64,000 nt of DNA. Origin: Macrostomum hystrix (lineage: Eukaryota; Platyhelminthes; Macrostomidae). Of the stretch, positions 10,045 to 21,560 are shown piece by piece. Position 1 is the first letter of the stretch, and every line of letters begins with the position of its first letter. The notes beneath the pieces are model-generated. The model was not told the DNA's origin. It did not search any database and saw nothing but the letters and a program-made list of their open reading frames with translations. The position numbers and the translations under genes were made by a program. The DNA is taken from positions 3,062,001 to 3,126,000 of the forward strand of contig CATNEN010000001.1 in the NCBI GenBank assembly GCA_950097015.1. The letters are read 5' to 3'.

Positions 10045-11712
10045 CGCGGACCCCGGGATTATAAGCAACTGGACTGGAAGGCTAAAAATAACCCATACCA
10101 CAAGGGGGCATTAGTTTCCTACACAGCTTTTCTGCAGAAGGGCATGAATTGCTAACACAAATCACATAATAAATAGATAAATAGACACGTGTACAACTGA
10201 AAAAAACACTTTGCAACAGTGGAAAAAGCAAAAACATTTCTGACAAGCCACTTAATCTGAAACCGAGGCGAATCCGCAGTTAATTATTAGTAGGAATCGG
10301 CAGACTGACTGGAGAGCTTCGTAATCTTCCGCTTCCTTCCGCGCTCCGAATCGCCAGAAACTTCCTTAGCCAGGTTCCTCATCATGCAGTTGAAGAACGC
10401 TTTAGACAATTCTGTCTTCACATCATGTCCTTGGGTGCATGTTGTGAGGTGGGTGAATGATTCTAGAAAAAGTGCGTCGTCGGTCATTTCGTTCACGAGT
10501 CCACAAAATACCAGCTGCTGCTGCTCAGCGCACATGAACTCCTTCTTCAATGTCTCCTTTCGCCGAATCTCTTAGAAAATTTTCCAGCAATGAGTGCCCA
10601 AAGCAAAAGCAAACTCAGTTGGCTGGCAAAGACCACCTCGGTTGATCTGGTCAATGAAGGAGGAGGCCTGTGCTGGAACCCAGTCAACATCCAACTGCGC
10701 GGCAGCATCTTCCTCCAGCAGCAGTTCTCTGCACGAATCACACCTTCGGTTTTTCACCAGAGTTCGGGCAACAGCGGCAATGACGTAATAAATTACCGTC
10801 TGATCAGCAGGAGCTGGCTCGCAATCCATGTCTAGCTTTACGGCCAAGTTGTTGACACAAGTACAGCTTGCCGTCGCACAGAGAGATTTGAAAACCTGCT
10901 GGCTTACTCTCCTCCTGATCAAGTCTGGAGCGCACGTCGTGTAGGCTGCAATCAGCAATTGAGTCGGCTTCCTGAAAGGTGTCGATGCTGCTTTGCAGGG
11001 CACTGAGTTCCCGCTCCAGACGTTCAGAAGAAGTCGCCGCTGTTGATCTCTGCGGCTTTTTTTCAGAGGACAGGTAGGATGGAGCGTTGGGAAAGATGGA
11101 CGGCACAGCCCCTTGTTTCAAAAGGCGTCTTAGTTGTTGCTCCTTGCTCTTCTTACGTGCGGCGTTTGTATCCATGGAACTTTCAACGAAGTCGTCCAGA
11201 TGAAAATGTCTAGAGCAATTCCTTGAGTTTTTTGTTGGCTCAAACTCCTGCCTTGGGTTGGCTCGCTTCCACTTTTCCAGAAGGGCGGGGTCCTTCCATG
11301 GAAAACTATGGAAGCTGACTCTTGCGACAGTTCCATTTGCTCGATTTGAGCATCCGTACGCTGAGCAAGCCTTCACCATTAGTGGTCTTCACTCTCAGTC
11401 TCAGACAATTATGAGTGCTAGTTAGCAAAAACAAGGAGAGATCATTTTTAGGAATTGCTGTACAGTGCAGCGATTCTTGTAGTCCACTACAGGCCACAAC
11501 CCCGGCCGAAATACGAACAGGGACGAATTGGAATGTACATTGTAGAGAGAGCTTTTTAGTGTACAACGAAAGCTTTCTTTCCCTCGTGGAACAAAGACCC
11601 TAAGCCCCCAACTGGGGGACAGAAAGGAGAAGCATTGCCCCCTTGTGGTATAGGGTGGAAAATAAAATTATCTCTCCTTCCAGTCCAGATGCTTATAATC
11701 CCGGGGTCCGCG
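10045..11712 (-). mobile_element. Internally deleted P-like (THAP) DNA transposon with terminal inverted repeats
   Basis: The left end at 10045 and the right end at 11712 are inverted copies: CGCGGACCCCGGGATTATAA, then GCA.CTGGACTGGAAGG, then, after a more variable spacer, CCATACCACAAGGGGGCA. Between them lies a reverse-strand frame with a THAP zinc-binding domain and a later stretch like the C-terminal part of THAP/P-element transposases. The catalytic middle is missing, so this is a non-autonomous remnant. I could not fix the outer limits or the target-site duplication; a 14-base direct repeat AGTGAGTGAGTAAG flanks a wider interval (about 9589-9602 and 11873-11886) and could mark an older or larger insertion. 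Confidence 0.7.
10287..11379 (-). pseudogene. THAP-domain transposase-like remnant
   Basis: The ATG at 11379 opens a frame with a clear THAP domain in residues 1 to about 95: CSAYGC and CSRHF supply the C2CH zinc ligands, followed by HLDDF and the AVPSIF signature. A Ser/Glu-rich, possibly coiled stretch follows. The same reading frame ends near 10804, but a second frame overlapping it from about 11003 carries NNLAVKLDMDCEPAP, CDSCRELL and INRGGLCQPTEFAFAL. These resemble the C-terminal domain of THAP9/P-element-like transposases. That frame meets an in-frame TAA near 10572 (after HCWKIF) and then continues in frame (EIRRKETLKKEF) to 10287. The frame change, the stop and the missing catalytic core point to a decayed, internally deleted transposase. 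A short intron could remove the frame change but not the stop. DNA binding by the THAP domain could survive. Confidence 0.65.
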
Positions 11713-12274
11713 CTCCTGCCCTCCCCGGCTGGTCTGTGCTGCTGTGTGTGGTGCCTGCTCAGGGGAGGCGGCGCGATGGGCGCAAAAGCGCCTAGTTCGC
11801 CGGTCTGGGGGCGTGCCGCTCCGTCGCTTGTGCGACAAGTGCCCGGGGCCCCCCTGCAAATAGATAGAGATAGAGTGAGTGAGTAAGCAATTAACTAAAG
11901 CGACGTTAAAAAATGAAGTCTTCGCTTTTCTCTATCCTATCCAGCTCATCCTGTGTCAGTCAGTTTATATTTATTGTCGCTTGAATAATTAACGACATGA
12001 CCTTGGTAGATGGGCAGTGGGGATCATTTTTCAATTGACCTGCTGCAATTCCTCAGTTTAATGAGTAAGCTGCGAAAAAATTGTTAATCAAGTTTAGCAT
12101 TTTTTAAAAGGCCAAAGTTTTTGTCAGCTTGTAACCAACGTTTTGGAAGCGAAATATTTTAACCGCACATTTCTCGCAAATATACATTCTTTTTATAGAA
12201 GTCCTTAATGAGTATTGTAAGTTTAAAAAAAATTATGTAATTTGAATATTTGCATTAAATTTAACATTTAACAT

Positions 12275-12640
12275 TGGGCGGTCGGTGGCAAAGCGGTTAT
12301 CGTGTTTGCCTCTCGCACCAAGGTCCCTAAGTTCGATTCCACGGCGAGGCCACATTTATTTGGGGCGCAGCCGCGGAGAGAAGGCTTGGGGGCTTGTCGT
12401 GCAATTTACGCCCTTGTGGGCCAACCTCCAAGGCACAGTGAAGTGTACACTGCCTGACGATGAGAAAGTCAGGGCAGATGTACACACCTGTGTGAGTGTG
12501 TGCCTGCGTACAGTATCTGTGTGCGTGTGTGCTCAGGAGTCAGCGAAATAGGGCAGAACTGCCTCCTCGCTGGCTGCGGGTCTAGTGTCACCAAATGATT
12601 GCCACAGCCCTCCTGCAATTATTAATTATTATTATTAACA
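12275..12640 (+). repeat. tRNA-headed SINE, family A (best copy)
   Basis: The head GTGGCAAAGCGGTTATCG ... AAGTTCGATTCCACGG resembles RNA polymerase III box A and box B of a tRNA. The body contains GCAGCCGCGGAGAGAAGGCT, GTCGTGCAATTTACGCCC, GTGTACACTGCCTGACGATG and TGTGAGTGTGTGCCTG, and the tail ends in ATT repeats. Related copies in this window: about 4172-4402, 20098-20400, 28302-28625, 33725-34025 (all -) and 47592-47885, 48362-48720, 61575-61858, 62345-62703 (all +). The frames inside it are not genes. Confidence 0.85.
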
Positions 12641-13562
12641 TTGAACATTGGTAAAATAGTAGAGTCACGGCTGTCCATTTGGGTTCGACTTTCTGACTTC
12701 AGGTGGATGCTATGGATATTAGATGAGTTGAGCACCTGAGCTCTGCTGATTGGCACGCGAATTCGGCCCGACCTTAAACCTATTAACTGTAGACTGTACC
12801 GTCACACAGTCTGTATTTACTTCAAACAAAATTCAACCTATCACCATGAAAACGCAGAACATGAGCTAAAACTTTTCTCCGATAAAACAATTTCCACAAT
12901 CACAAAACATCGGCATCGTCGAGATATTCAACCATTGTCGTCTTGAAGAGTTTTGCGTGTTGATTAGACACACGAAACTCCCACTTCTAGACAATGGGGA
13001 ACAATTGCCTAGGAATTTTTAACAGTCACGTGACACTTACTGCAATTGCTTCTTGTTCCTTGGTAGTGAGTAGTTCGTAGTCTTTGGTCTTCGACAGCCG
13101 GCGGTTCTCCTTCTCCTTGTACTGATCGACCGTGAAGTATCGGTTCTGTTGCTTCTTAAGTCTTTGTAGTCTTCTTGTCTTCTTTGTCTTCTTGGCAGCT
13201 GCTTGAGTTTATCTGTTGACCAATAAATGACGAGAGCGAATCAGACTACTTGTCGGTTTCCTCGAGCTCGGAATTCACAATAGAAACGTGCGCCCTAGTG
13301 AACAATTGAAATTTCTCTTGAGTCTCTCTAATAGATCCTCCTGAAGGGCGTCTTCTTCGTTACCTCCGAAAGATAACGGATAACTCAAATCAAATCAATC
13401 AATAATCCTCTAGGAATGTATCCTAGGAAACAAGGAGGCCTTTCTCAAATTTATCGACGATATGTGGCTCTCGTAAACTTAGTTCAATTCAACAACTATT
13501 GCTAGCAATAAATAACTCTGTCTAGTAAAGCACTTACCACTTGTCTTTCCCTCAGAGATGAG

Positions 13563-13810
13563 TCCTCTTTGTAACACACTAAAAGTGGGGAACGAACCTC
13601 GCGCTGGCAGACCGAGACCGGTTTCTGGCTTGTTTGCCTTCGTCAGTCAGCCATAGCCGCACGCAGTCCTCTCCCACCACTCTTAGTGTGCACAGAAGTC
13701 TCTTTTAAGCTTGCCATTTTTATGGCGATATTTTTTAGTGTTATGCGAGAGTTTGCAGCCAAGTCTTTGCTTTTCTACTGTTGTCAGTAGTCTGAATTGT
13801 ATCTCTCACA
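13563..13810. mobile_element. Dispersed element, copy 1 of 2
   Basis: About 250 bases here are repeated with few changes at 26396-26645. The block contains an inverted pair, CACACTAAAAGTGGGG and CCACCACTCTTAGTGTG, about 115 bases apart, and then a shared tail with TTTTTATGGCGATATTTTTT and GTTTGCAGCCAAGTCTTTGC. It may be a MITE plus flanking sequence or a solo fragment of a larger element. Confidence 0.65.
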
Positions 13811-14469
13811 CTCTTCTTCGTAGGATGTTTTGAAGTCCGGTGGACCGCTCCGAGTCTGAATTTTCAGCTCGGATTTTCACTTGAATTTATAGTAAAACTT
13901 TGGGGAAAAACCGGTTCTACTACTGGGTGTTTACTTAGGTCATACACATATTTTTTTAGTGAGTCATGATTGTGAGTTTTACCATATTGGGAATATTGTG
14001 TAAATACAGATGCAGAAACCGATGAGTCATAATTGTTTGTTTTAACATACTTCAAGATTTCAAGAAAATCCAGCTGTCGAGAACCAGTTCTCCGGTTTCA
14101 TGTCACATGACTTGTTTCTAAAAATAGCGCACGACTCATTCCTAAAATTAGATTAAACGTTATGGCTGAGGTTTCCTTGTGACATTACTTTAAGTAGCGC
14201 GTTAAGCAAAAGCATATTTTACAACTCTCTACAGTCTAAGTGTCTGGTGGCAAAAATCACCTATATAGGCATAATATTAATATTGTATAGTTCATTGTAT
14301 TAATTTTGTAGTCAGTTTTTCATTATAACCAATATTGATTAGCCGAAGAGGTTTATTATACAAAGCTATGTCAGTTGTCCTTGTCACCAGGGTCTGTCCG
14401 CCGATGCCGACGTCGGACGGGCTTTGAGAGTTATTTCGCCGTAAAGGACGGAAAATTTTGATCCATTTT

Positions 14470-14660
14470 ATACATAATAATATGCGGGCCGTATTGACTT
14501 TAGAAATATGAGATAGTGGAGAGATGCGACAGATAAGGGATGGCGGCAGTGACGGGAGATGAGACACAGGAGAGATGAGACAAGATACTGTAGGTGTTGG
14601 AAGGGGCAACGGGCCGGATTTGGGAGCTTCGAGGGCCGCATCTCGCCCGCGGGCCGGAGT
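14470..14660 (-). mobile_element. Eroded hAT MITE fragment
   Basis: Reverse-oriented, short version of the elements at 26736-27250 and 36695-37479. It shares GGGCCGGATTTGGGAGCTTC, GAGGGCCGCATCTCG and the GATGAGACACAGGAGAGATG internal repeat, but lacks both complete termini and the large internal expansion. It suggests the pre-expansion state of the internal minisatellite. Confidence 0.7.
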
Positions 14661-15984
14661 TTATCATCGATGATGCGAATGCACTACTGTTAGTAGTCAA
14701 ACAGATAATCGTCATCTATGATAATTTTAACTTTTAAATTCAAATTTAATATCTAAATTTGATCCTTGCGACCGTTAAAATGCAGACAGCCCCCATGGAT
14801 CTAAGTATTATAAAAACTTTACAAAGAGCGAAGCATTTAACCAGCATGATCCATTAAAAAATACCATCTCGTAAATGCCTGACAAAACATCTCTTAATTA
14901 AAGAAAGTTTGACACAGTTGACTCTTTTGAGAATGCCAAGAATAGACTGAAGACTTTCATCTGTATTTAGACCGACTGCTTCAGGGCAGTATAGAAATAT
15001 TCTTACTGAAAAAAATATAACTATGCTCGTAACAATATCTTCTCACAGTTTAACTTTCGACAGTCTAAGCTACAAATGTATAGATATTTGAATTATTAGA
15101 AAAGTCTGTAAGACAGGCAATAGGGAACTTCTAATGTCCTGGCTGATCTGAAGCAATGGACAATTTGGTGTCTCGCCGAAGGACAAAAAATCCATGCATT
15201 AAGCAAGTTTTAGTACAGTGTAGTAAAATAAAATTTATGAGGCAAAATATCTGGCAACTGAATCAAAAAGTTATCTTATTCAGTCGCTAAAGAATGCCAT
15301 TCTAAAAGATCCAGTTTCCGAATGTTACTGCAAACACATTTTTCTTTTTTTCTGTATCTCTCAAAATATTCAACCAATCGCGATGAAAATCCAGAACAAA
15401 GGCTAAAATTTTCTGCTCTATCCGATCATACTACTTCCAGAACCACAAAACATTTAGCATCGTCAAGATATTCAATGATTCTCGTTGAGGTGTCTGGTGG
15501 CAAAACTCACCAATGTAGGAATACTTCTGCAGATTTCATTATGTAACCATGCAGGCTATTGTTGTTGATTATAGCGCATTGTTTTATTGCTAATTATTAC
15601 GAGTATATTCGCCAAATAGGTTTATACAGTGCTAGATGTCCTCGTCAACAATGTCTTCTACAACGTTCGCTGAATATCTCGACGATGCTGACATCGGACG
15701 GCTTTGAAAGTGAGTTTCATCGTATGCGTAAAGGGCGGAAAACTTTGATCCATGTGGTGGACTTTCACCTAAATCGGTCATTCGGTTTGGGAGCTTTCGT
15801 GAAGTAGACAGTGGGTGGTCTCGTGGTCTTTCTATTAAACATTTTTTTTAAAAACAAACGTAGACAATTTATTCTGGACTCCCAAGCTGCCACATTCAGC
15901 ACTCGCAACTGTACTGCCAATTTAAATCCAGCAATTATCGTAGTCCATTCTCCTAAATTAAAGCATGACGTGGACGCGGCTGCT

Positions 15985-18900
15985 TCAACGATTTGACGTC
16001 GCCCCGGCAGATCGACGAGAACTGGCGGAGGCCGAGCCTCGGGCAGCGCCGGAGTCCACCTCAGATTCCACGGCCGGCGCTGGCGTCTCAGTCTCGGGCT
16101 CGCCAGGACCGGCCCAACGCTCCAGCTCCTGTCGCACGAGGCGTTCCATTCGTTCGCGTTTCTCGGCCTCGCTGGCGCCCTCGCATTCGGCCACCGAGTC
16201 GAGCAGCCGGCTCATGGTTTCGCGTCGCTTCAGCTTGGCCCTCTCCATGCTCTCCAGCTTCAGCAGCACCGCGTCGATGCGGTTCACAATGCCACCGATG
16301 CTGTGCTCCATGCGGTCTACGCGGCGCGACAGGTTCGTGAATTCGTCGACGCTGACACCGCCGGCGGTCTGAGGACGGCCGCGCGCGCTGCGAAGCGAGC
16401 CGCGCGTGCTGGCGCTCGCCCCACCGACCGCGCCGGCCTCTTTATCGTTGCTGTTGCTGTCCTCGTTTTCAATATCTTCAGCGGCTGCTTCGCTTCTGGC
16501 ACTGCCCGGACGCTGGCGTTGCTGCTCGGCGCGTTCGCTTTCGATTTGACTGTTCAGAGCGGCCTTGAGTGAGATAGGACATTGCTAGTGGTAAGACATT
16601 TGCAATGGTACGAGATTGGTTATTGGAGGACATTAGTAATCTAGGAAATCGGTAATGGTTGGACATCGGTAATGATGCGAGATTGGTAGTTTTAGGACAG
16701 TGTTACTGGTAGGACATTTGTAGTAATGGTAGTAAATCGGTACTTGTAGTAAATTAGTTATGGTAGGACATTGGTAGTGGTAGGACATTTGTAATGGTAG
16801 GACATGATTAATCGTAGGACATTGATATAGGTATTGGTTGGTCATTGGTGTTAATATTCGTTGGTAGAATAACCATAGTATCAGTAGAACATAGGTAATG
16901 GTACGATTGTGTAGTAGCTCTTACATGCAGATTAGCACATGTAATGGTGTTTTATTGCATATTTGTTAAGCGTCTTTTGGTTCAATAGTACCCGCGTTAG
17001 CTTGTAAAATCTGAATAAGTAAACATTTGTCCTACTAACCGCAATTAACTTACCTTCTGTCCTTCCAATTCCGACTGCATCCTGCGTTGTTCGTCTTCGT
17101 CCAGCACCCGATCGCCGTCCATATCGTAGCGAGCAAACAGGGCTTCGATTTCTCCGTCGGCGTAGCCTCGCCTTTATGTCGCGAGTTTGAATGTAAAGTA
17201 TTTGAGATTGTTTTAGGGCATCGGCAATAAGTTTTATTAATGTATTCTCCAGTGCATGTTAGTAACGGGTTAATAAGTTTATCAGGGACTCACATCTTGA
17301 GCTCAGTTCGCCATTCCTCAAAGTCCAACTGTCTGTCGTTGTTCATGTCCGCGGACTGCATGGCTCGCTGGATGTCCACAATCTTGTCGCGGCGCAGGTG
17401 CAGCTTGTCAAGCATTCGCCCGGCACGCTGAGAAATTATGTGAAGTGTGCGATAGAAGTGAAGTGTGGGAATAAAATATCTTTTGGTAATTGTATTGTAT
17501 TGTTTTGGGAGCGACTGTTGCTATGGCAACGCAACAACCGTTTTTAAGCGCATTAGGAATGATATTAATCAATTTTTAATTAGTGTAGGTGTCTCTTGTA
17601 GATGTAAATGATTCCGATTAATTTAGTGCATAATTTATTAACTTTGAGAACCCGATCGAGCCACGGCACCCGCGTTTTTGAGCACTGTCGAACTGAAAGC
17701 TTTCTGTGAAACCGTTTGTTACTTTCCCGCTCAGTTACTATTCCTATTTTTAGTGAGCCACTTTCGCACCTGCTTAAAGTAGTCGGTCATCTCAAAGTCG
17801 TTCGGCTGATTAGCCAGGTTGCTCTTCACCTCGCTGTAGGTGTCGTTGATGATGGCAAGGAACATGTTGATGAGCACGAAGAACACGAAGAACACGTACA
17901 GAATGAAGTAGATGGGTCCCAGCACTCGATGTGCATTCTGCAGGCTGGCGAAGTCGAAGTCGCCCAGAATGATTCGGAACAGTGTGAAGATGGCCTGCTG
18001 GAACTCGCGGAAGTCCTCCACCTTGGTGCCGAAGATGAGGTAGCCCAATTGGGCGAAGGCAAAGAACACGATGAAGAACATCACCGCGAATCCTAGGAGA
18101 TCTTTGGCGCAGGCGCCCAGAGTTGAGCTTAGCTGAGTCATAGTCTTATTGAAGCTGATGTACTTGAAGATTTTCACCCAGGCGAAGAACACGGTAATTG
18201 CGATCGCATTGTTGAACTGCTCCTGCCAGAAGGACAGGAAGTCAAAGTCTGGATAGCGAGTCTCGTCCTGCAGTAAGCTCGTCAGCTTGTTTCCTACGCT
18301 GATTGTCCGATAGACGTTGAAAGTGGCGCAGACTAGGGCGATGACAATCACCAAAATGTCCAGCCAGTTCCAGAAGGAGCTGAAGTAAGCCAGCTTGTGC
18401 CGCTTGATCTCAATGATCTCCTCAACAATGTAATAGCAGATGAAGAGCATGAAGATGCACTCGCAGGCTAGGACAAAATAGTCCACTGGTTCCACGTAGC
18501 GCAGCAGCTTGACTGTGCGGAACTCCCAGGAGGTGAAGCCGCCACCAGTAGCCGGAAACTCGGCTATCAGCTTGATCACGCAGAACAGATTAATGTTGGC
18601 ATTGTAGACCGTGAAGTCGATGAAGACCGCCCTGGTTGATCGGTCGATCCACAGTCCGTTAAAAAGTTCGCTGATTTTAGCGGACGTATCATCGCGACTT
18701 CGTCCGAGGTCGATGTAGTAGCCGCCGCCGTTGTAGGTGGCCAGCTTGCCGGTGTAGCCGCGACCGTCGAGCTGCTGCTCAGTTGAGTAGTTCCAGGCGG
18801 TCGAGTTCATGTAGCCGAACGGCTCGCGACTCTCGGCGCTGTGGCTGTACATGGCGTAGCAGGCGCGGATGTTGGCGCGGAAGTCAGCTGCGATGGAACA

Positions 18901-20951
18901 GCTGTCGTTGCGGACGCGAACCTTTTTAGTGGATGGAAGAAGCGAATAATTCTTTGAAAATTGTCTAAAAGAAAGTGTTTAATCTCACCAACCTGTCTCA
19001 TTCTGGGCACTCCGAGCAGCTTGTTCTCGTAGTAGATAAAGTTGCGTTCCCTCGGATCAGTAACATTGGCGTTATTGTACCAGGTGTCCCAGTAAAGTCC
19101 TGAGATCAGCGGGCCTTGGGCGAACTAAAACAATAGATCGTTTGAATAGTAAGATATTTAGACAGGTTCTCTACTAGAGTACTCAAACAAAACTTTCGAG
19201 CTTCAAAACTTACCCCCCACCAGTCGGCGAAGTTGTTCAGCGAGTTAAACGTGGCAGAGCTGGACGTTGGCGTGGTCAGGAACAGCATGTTCATCACGGA
19301 TGTGTAGTAATACATGGTTGACGACGTCATGCCGAAAGTGACTGCGGATTAGAAAGTTTTGAAAGCCAGTAAAATACTGCTGTTTGAAATCGGTTTGTCA
19401 AATAAAAAACAGTGACTCAATGCGAAACATTTTCCAGTGACACGTACAGATCATCAGAACAATGAGAAACAGGCAGTAGACAATGAGCTCTCGCAGTGTG
19501 GTTTTGATGTAGAGCTCGCGGTTTTCGCGCGTGTCCATGGTGTAGTTGGTGCGCCACACAACTGCAGTCAGTTTGTGAGTTTTTGTGATAGTGATGTTCT
19601 TCTGGCCAAAAGTGATTTCTAATGACGTGCAATAAAAATTATACCGCCGTGAAATAAGTGGTAAAAACCTGCTATTTTCAATTAATGAATTTTTTAAAAC
19701 AACTCCTTGATTAGGAAACACAATCCAAAAACGTCTACTTCAAAAAGGGGTGATCTACGAGCGTATTTGCGAGTGATCCGTCCTTATTACTGGTGTTATT
19801 AAAAGATACAGTTATCAAGACTGAATAGGATCAAATATAGACAATAATGATAATCTACTATTAAAGGTGCGTCAGATTTGACTTTAAATAATATAAAATT
19901 TACGGATGCAGATGACCACTAGGAAGATGCAATACATGACTAGCTCTCTCAGGGTTGTTTTTATCTTCAACTCGGCATTTTGGGACACATCTTCCGTGTC
20001 TTTTGTCATCCAGAAAGCTGCGTAGAAAATGTAGTTGTTGGAAATATTTTGGGACTTCAAACCTGCACAAAACCACTTCACCACTTCGGATAACTATGGG
20101 ATATTCATCATTATTTGGTGACACTAGACCCGCAGACAGCAAGGAGGCCATTCTGCCGCTGACTCCTGAGCACACACGCACACTAATACCGTAACTAATA
20201 CACTAATACACAGGTGTGTGTACATCTGACTTTCTCATCTTCACGAGGTTGAACCTCTAAGTCTAGGGCGTAAATTACACGACAAGCCTTCACGCCTTCT
20301 CTTCGCGTCTGCGTCCCAAATAAATGTGGCCTCCCCGCGTAATCGAGCTTAGGGACCTTGGTGCGAGAGGCAAACGTGTTAACACTCTATCAATTGTCCC
20401 CATCAAATGTAATATTAATAGCAAATGAACTTGTGATGGTATCTTAGTTTTCATAAATTTTCATTGCATGATTTACTTTCCAATATCAGCGAAGCTCCAG
20501 TTTCTCACCTCTGACGCCTTTCTTGAACTTGCCCCAGCAGCCAGCGGCTTCGTCGTCGTTGTTTTTCTCGACAATGGCAGCCTGGCTACCGAAGTTGGAG
20601 GCCATCTCAAGCTGCTCAGCTGTGGCAGCAGAGGTGCCAGGCGCATTTTCATCGCCGGCGTTGGGTCCCCAGGCCTACGAAACATTTTTGAAGTTCGTGG
20701 TTATCAGAAGGGTAGTTATAATCCACTATTACCTACATTATCTAATCTTTCTTTCTTGTAAAGTTTCTAATTGCGGCATTAAAGTGCATGTTAACCTGAC
20801 TGCCACCGGCCTGACTACCGCGCAGGCGAGCCGACCCAGTTGTCGAGATAATATCCTCGCCCTGGGCCATGCTGCGGCGAGATTTGGCGCTAGACGGCTG
20901 CTGCTGCTGATCGCCGCTTCGACTTTTGGCACTGGCCGGTCTTGATGCCAT
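15985..20951 (-). CDS. PKD2: Polycystin-2 (TRPP channel)
   Basis: Polycystin-2 is a calcium-permeable TRP channel of cilia and ER, usually partnered with PKD1-type proteins. Exons by eye: 20951-20796, 20674-20509, one of 20017-19904 or 19561-19448, 19341-19214, 19124-18993, 18921-17770, 17427-17294, 17171-17054, 16563-15985. All junctions are GT-AG and in phase, giving 892 residues (human 968). The start ATG has the context GACCATGG. Visible features: [15 protein letters not shown] (S1), the extracellular polycystin (TOP) domain with [14 protein letters not shown] and [10 protein letters not shown]2-S6, the pore filter LGD in RIILGDFDF, two EF-hand loops ([12 protein letters not shown] and [12 protein letters not shown]), and the C-terminal coiled coil starting [20 protein letters not shown], which trimerises in the human protein. 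Exon 3 exists in two versions, so two channel isoforms are expected. Intron 2 contains a SINE; the last intron contains a degenerate tandem repeat. Confidence 0.95.
16575..16900. repeat. Degenerate tandem repeat in PKD2 intron
   Basis: Irregular copies of a roughly 20-base unit, GGTAATGGTAGGACATTGGT, in the intron between the last two coding exons of the polycystin-2 gene. No conserved frame. Confidence 0.8.
19448..19561 (-). CDS. PKD2: PKD2 alternative exon 3B
   Basis: 114-base exon with a CAG acceptor (19563-19562) and GT donor (19447-19446), phase 1 at both ends. It encodes [18 protein letters not shown], then [19 protein letters not shown]: the pre-S1 linker and first membrane helix of polycystin-2. 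It is identical in length and phase to exon 3A upstream and can replace it but not be added sensibly, since including both would duplicate S1. It looks closer than 3A to the usual polycystin-2 sequence in the pre-S1 part. Confidence 0.85.
19904..20017 (-). CDS. PKD2: PKD2 alternative exon 3A
   Basis: 114-base exon with a CAG acceptor (20019-20018) and GTAAAT donor (19903-19898), phase 1 at both ends. It encodes [18 protein letters not shown], then [19 protein letters not shown]. It shares KTTLREL and the hydrophobic helix with exon 3B but differs in the pre-S1 linker and inside S1. This is the classical pattern of a mutually exclusive exon pair produced by tandem exon duplication. Confidence 0.85.
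20098..20400 (-). repeat. tRNA-headed SINE, family A
   Basis: Reverse-oriented copy in intron 2 of the polycystin-2 gene. It shares GTCACTAGACC-type tail sequence, the CGACAAGCC/CTCTTCGCG body and the head complement ATCGAGCTTAGGGACCTTGG with the copy at 12275. Confidence 0.8.
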
Positions 20952-21087
20952 GGTCGCTGCGCGGTTTTTAGCTAACTTTTCTTGATGACCTGTCCGACAT
21001 TGTTGGTTTGCAAACGTTCATTCTATTCGTTAAACTTTATAAACTAATTTTGCGACAACACTAAAAATAATTATAATTGATTATACC

Positions 21088-21355
21088 TACCGAATGGGGC
21101 CAGATGTGCAGCCGACAGCACAGCCGCATCTGAAGGCTGCGTACGGCTGTTCAGTCCATGGACTGGGGGGGACAGAACACTTACCCTCAATTACCCCAGC
21201 TAATGCTGGTACCCATTTAATAGCTGGTTGAACTGAAGCAATGCAGAGTTTAAGTGTCTTGCTAAAGGACACAAATTGTTCCAGTGGAGTCAGGAATCGA
21301 ACCCACGACCTTCATGTTGTGAGTCTGACGCTCTAACCACAAGGCTACAACCTCT
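21088..21355 (-). repeat. tRNA-headed SINE, family B
   Basis: Reverse copy of the element at 29816. The head complement contains GGAATCGAACCCACGACCTT and GCTCTAACCACAAGGCTACAA (box B and box A of a tRNA-like promoter). The body contains the GTCCATGGACTG block and AGCTGGTTGAACTGAAGCAA. It lies just upstream of the polycystin-2 coding exons, possibly in its first intron. Confidence 0.85.
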
Positions 21356-21470
21356 TATAACAACCTAGTGTTGCAGTGACTACACTAGCACTAACTAGCT
21401 GAATAGTTCAACCAGAGACCATGTTTGTGTTGGCCTTTAATAAAACGCAACAATGAATTGAGACACTTAC

Positions 21471-21560
21471 CAGAATCCGAAAAAGAAATGTCGACGTTCT
21501 CCACTGTCTGTCCCTCGAAGGCGTTTAACGCACGACGCCGTGTTTCTATTAAATCTCAGA
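21471..21560 (-). other. PKD2: Possible non-coding first exon of PKD2
   Basis: On the minus strand a strong donor, TCTG|GTAAGTG, ends at 21471, and the first coding exon of polycystin-2 has an acceptor-like GCGCAG just before its ATG (GCGCAG|CGACCATGG). The GC-rich sequence upstream of the donor fits a 5' leader exon spliced across about 500 bases. Its 5' end is a guess. Confidence 0.35.

Larger units (their letters stand above)
11715..15980. other. Gene-poor interval with dispersed repeats
   Basis: No supported gene. It holds a SINE (12275-12640), a dispersed inverted-repeat element (13563-13810), an eroded hAT MITE (about 14470-14660), and several stretches of another dispersed repeat around 12836-12960, 14225-14480 and 15440-15790. 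Those share CTCGACGATGCTGACATCGG-like and GGCGGAAAACTTTGATCCAT blocks with 7490-7570, 43330-43550 and 57305-57525. A candidate polyadenylation signal for the polycystin gene on - is at 15873-15868. Confidence 0.5.

Noticed and set aside
12275-12350. tRNA gene candidate with AAGTTCGATTCC
   Set aside because: Same reason: the head of the dispersed SINE family A.
13050-13260. Possible LTR or gag-like fragment with repeated GTCTTCTTGTCTTC words
   Set aside because: No paired LTR, primer-binding site or coding similarity could be seen.
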